DNA of 64,000 nucleotides. It comes from Liberibacter brunswickensis (lineage in GTDB: Bacteria; Pseudomonadota; Alphaproteobacteria; Rhizobiales; Rhizobiaceae). The notes below the pieces were generated by a model. That model worked only from the letters and a program-made list of their open reading frames with translations, did no database searches and was not told the DNA's origin. Below are positions 63,604 to 64,000 of the stretch, piece after piece. The translations under genes and the position numbers were made by a program. Location: assembly GCF_036858155.1 (NCBI RefSeq), contig NZ_JAAEJX010000004.1, positions 1 through 64,000 on the forward strand. Direction: 5' to 3'. The number at the start of each line of letters is the position of its first letter. Position 1 is the first letter of the stretch.

Positions 63604-63686
63604 GAATTTCTTTAAAAATAATGGGATCTTATATAAAATATCTTTTTATGCAGAGATTAATTTTATCAAATCTAAATTTTATAATT

Positions 63687-64000
63687 TTATGAAACTATCC
63701 TGGGTTGGTTATAATTTTTTTCAATTCCATCCCAGAATAGTGAAGATATGTTGTCTCCACCGTTTTGATGTATTTCACGTATGCAAGTTGGTGAAGTGAT
63801 GTTAATTTCTGTTATATAATTGCCTATTATATCAATTCCAGTAAAGAAAAGTCCTCGTTTACGTAAACTATCCCCGATACGGTTACAAATATCTTTATCT
63901 GTCTGCGTTAGTTGTACTAATTTTATTTTACCTCCAGTATGAATATTAGAGCGGTTATCACCTTCAGAAGGTATGCGATTAATAGCACCTACGGGTTTTC
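63687..64000 (-). CDS. gshB: glutathione synthetase, C-terminal part (window edge)
   Basis: The reading frame enters from the right edge on the minus strand and ends at TAA 63687-63689, giving 103 complete residues of the C-terminus. GAINRIPSEGDNRSNIHTGG is the ATP-grasp loop of glutathione synthetase, and GLFFTGIDIIGNYITEINITSPT carries the metal-binding Asp and the E-I-N motif. ATP-dependent ligation of glycine to gamma-glutamylcysteine is therefore expected. The 5' part lies outside the window, so completeness is unknown. Confidence 0.95.
   Translation of the reverse strand, partial: KPVGAINRIPSEGDNRSNIHTGGKIKLVQLTQTDKDICNRIGDSLRKRGLFFTGIDIIGNYITEINITSPTCIREIHQNGGDNISSLFWDGIEKNYNQPRIVS

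Overview
The window looks like a chromosomal segment of an AT-rich, genome-reduced alphaproteobacterium of the Rhizobiales, most probably a 'Candidatus Liberibacter' species. The evidence is rhizobial gene order and protein features (ffh-rpsP-rimM-trmD-rplS, divergent dapF-ftsY-yciB, lptC-lptA-lptB, pstSCAB-phoU, a cpa/tad Flp pilus cluster, the carboxynorspermidine route) combined with very low GC, long gene-poor spacers and several missing neighbour genes. The species cannot be fixed from this sequence alone.

Layout. Positions 1-2400 hold a decayed prophage lysis/structural segment: the 3' end of a large virion protein, a small holin-like gene, a frameshifted three-TM holin-like gene, a beta-barrel outer membrane protein gene with a stop in its signal peptide, and a GH24 lysozyme. 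A small lipoprotein and tRNA-Arg(CCG) follow, and the tRNA 3' end points into the phage relic. Positions 3.3-19.8 kb carry housekeeping genes: an MBL hydrolase, glyQ, a TrmN6-like methyltransferase, polyprenyl diphosphate synthase, NAD kinase, prfB with an intact programmed +1 frameshift site, PBP1a, RNase E, mutS, lspA, ihfB and sppA. Positions 20-26 kb hold the LPS transport operon lptC-lptA-lptB, a uracil-DNA glycosylase-like gene, and an alternative polyamine pair (carboxynorspermidine dehydrogenase and decarboxylase). A Lon-domain/Trm112-like pair follows at 26.3-27.2 kb.

Positions 27.3-38.7 kb are one large Flp (type IVb) pilus locus. It has an orphan pilus N-domain protein, three tandem flp pilin genes (two not previously listed because they are short), cpaA, cpaB, cpaC, cpaD, cpaE, cpaF, tadB and tadC. 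The pilins share an 83-bp identical block, and the first two are each followed by a related hairpin. The third carries an unusual Asn/Lys/Pro-rich tail with an 11-residue repeat and a C8 tract.

Positions 38.8-43.4 kb hold ferritin, znuA divergent from znuCB, and gnd. Positions 43.6-50.6 kb hold the translation/SRP cluster, dapF, ftsY, a YciB-family gene and tRNA-Thr(CGT). Positions 51-56.4 kb are the complete phosphate uptake operon pstS-pstC-pstA-pstB-phoU. Positions 56.6-64 kb hold grpE, a membrane histidine kinase, a DegP/HtrA protease, an unknown small gene, a D,D-carboxypeptidase, mscL and the 3' part of gshB. I saw no CRISPR array, transposase, rRNA or integrase.
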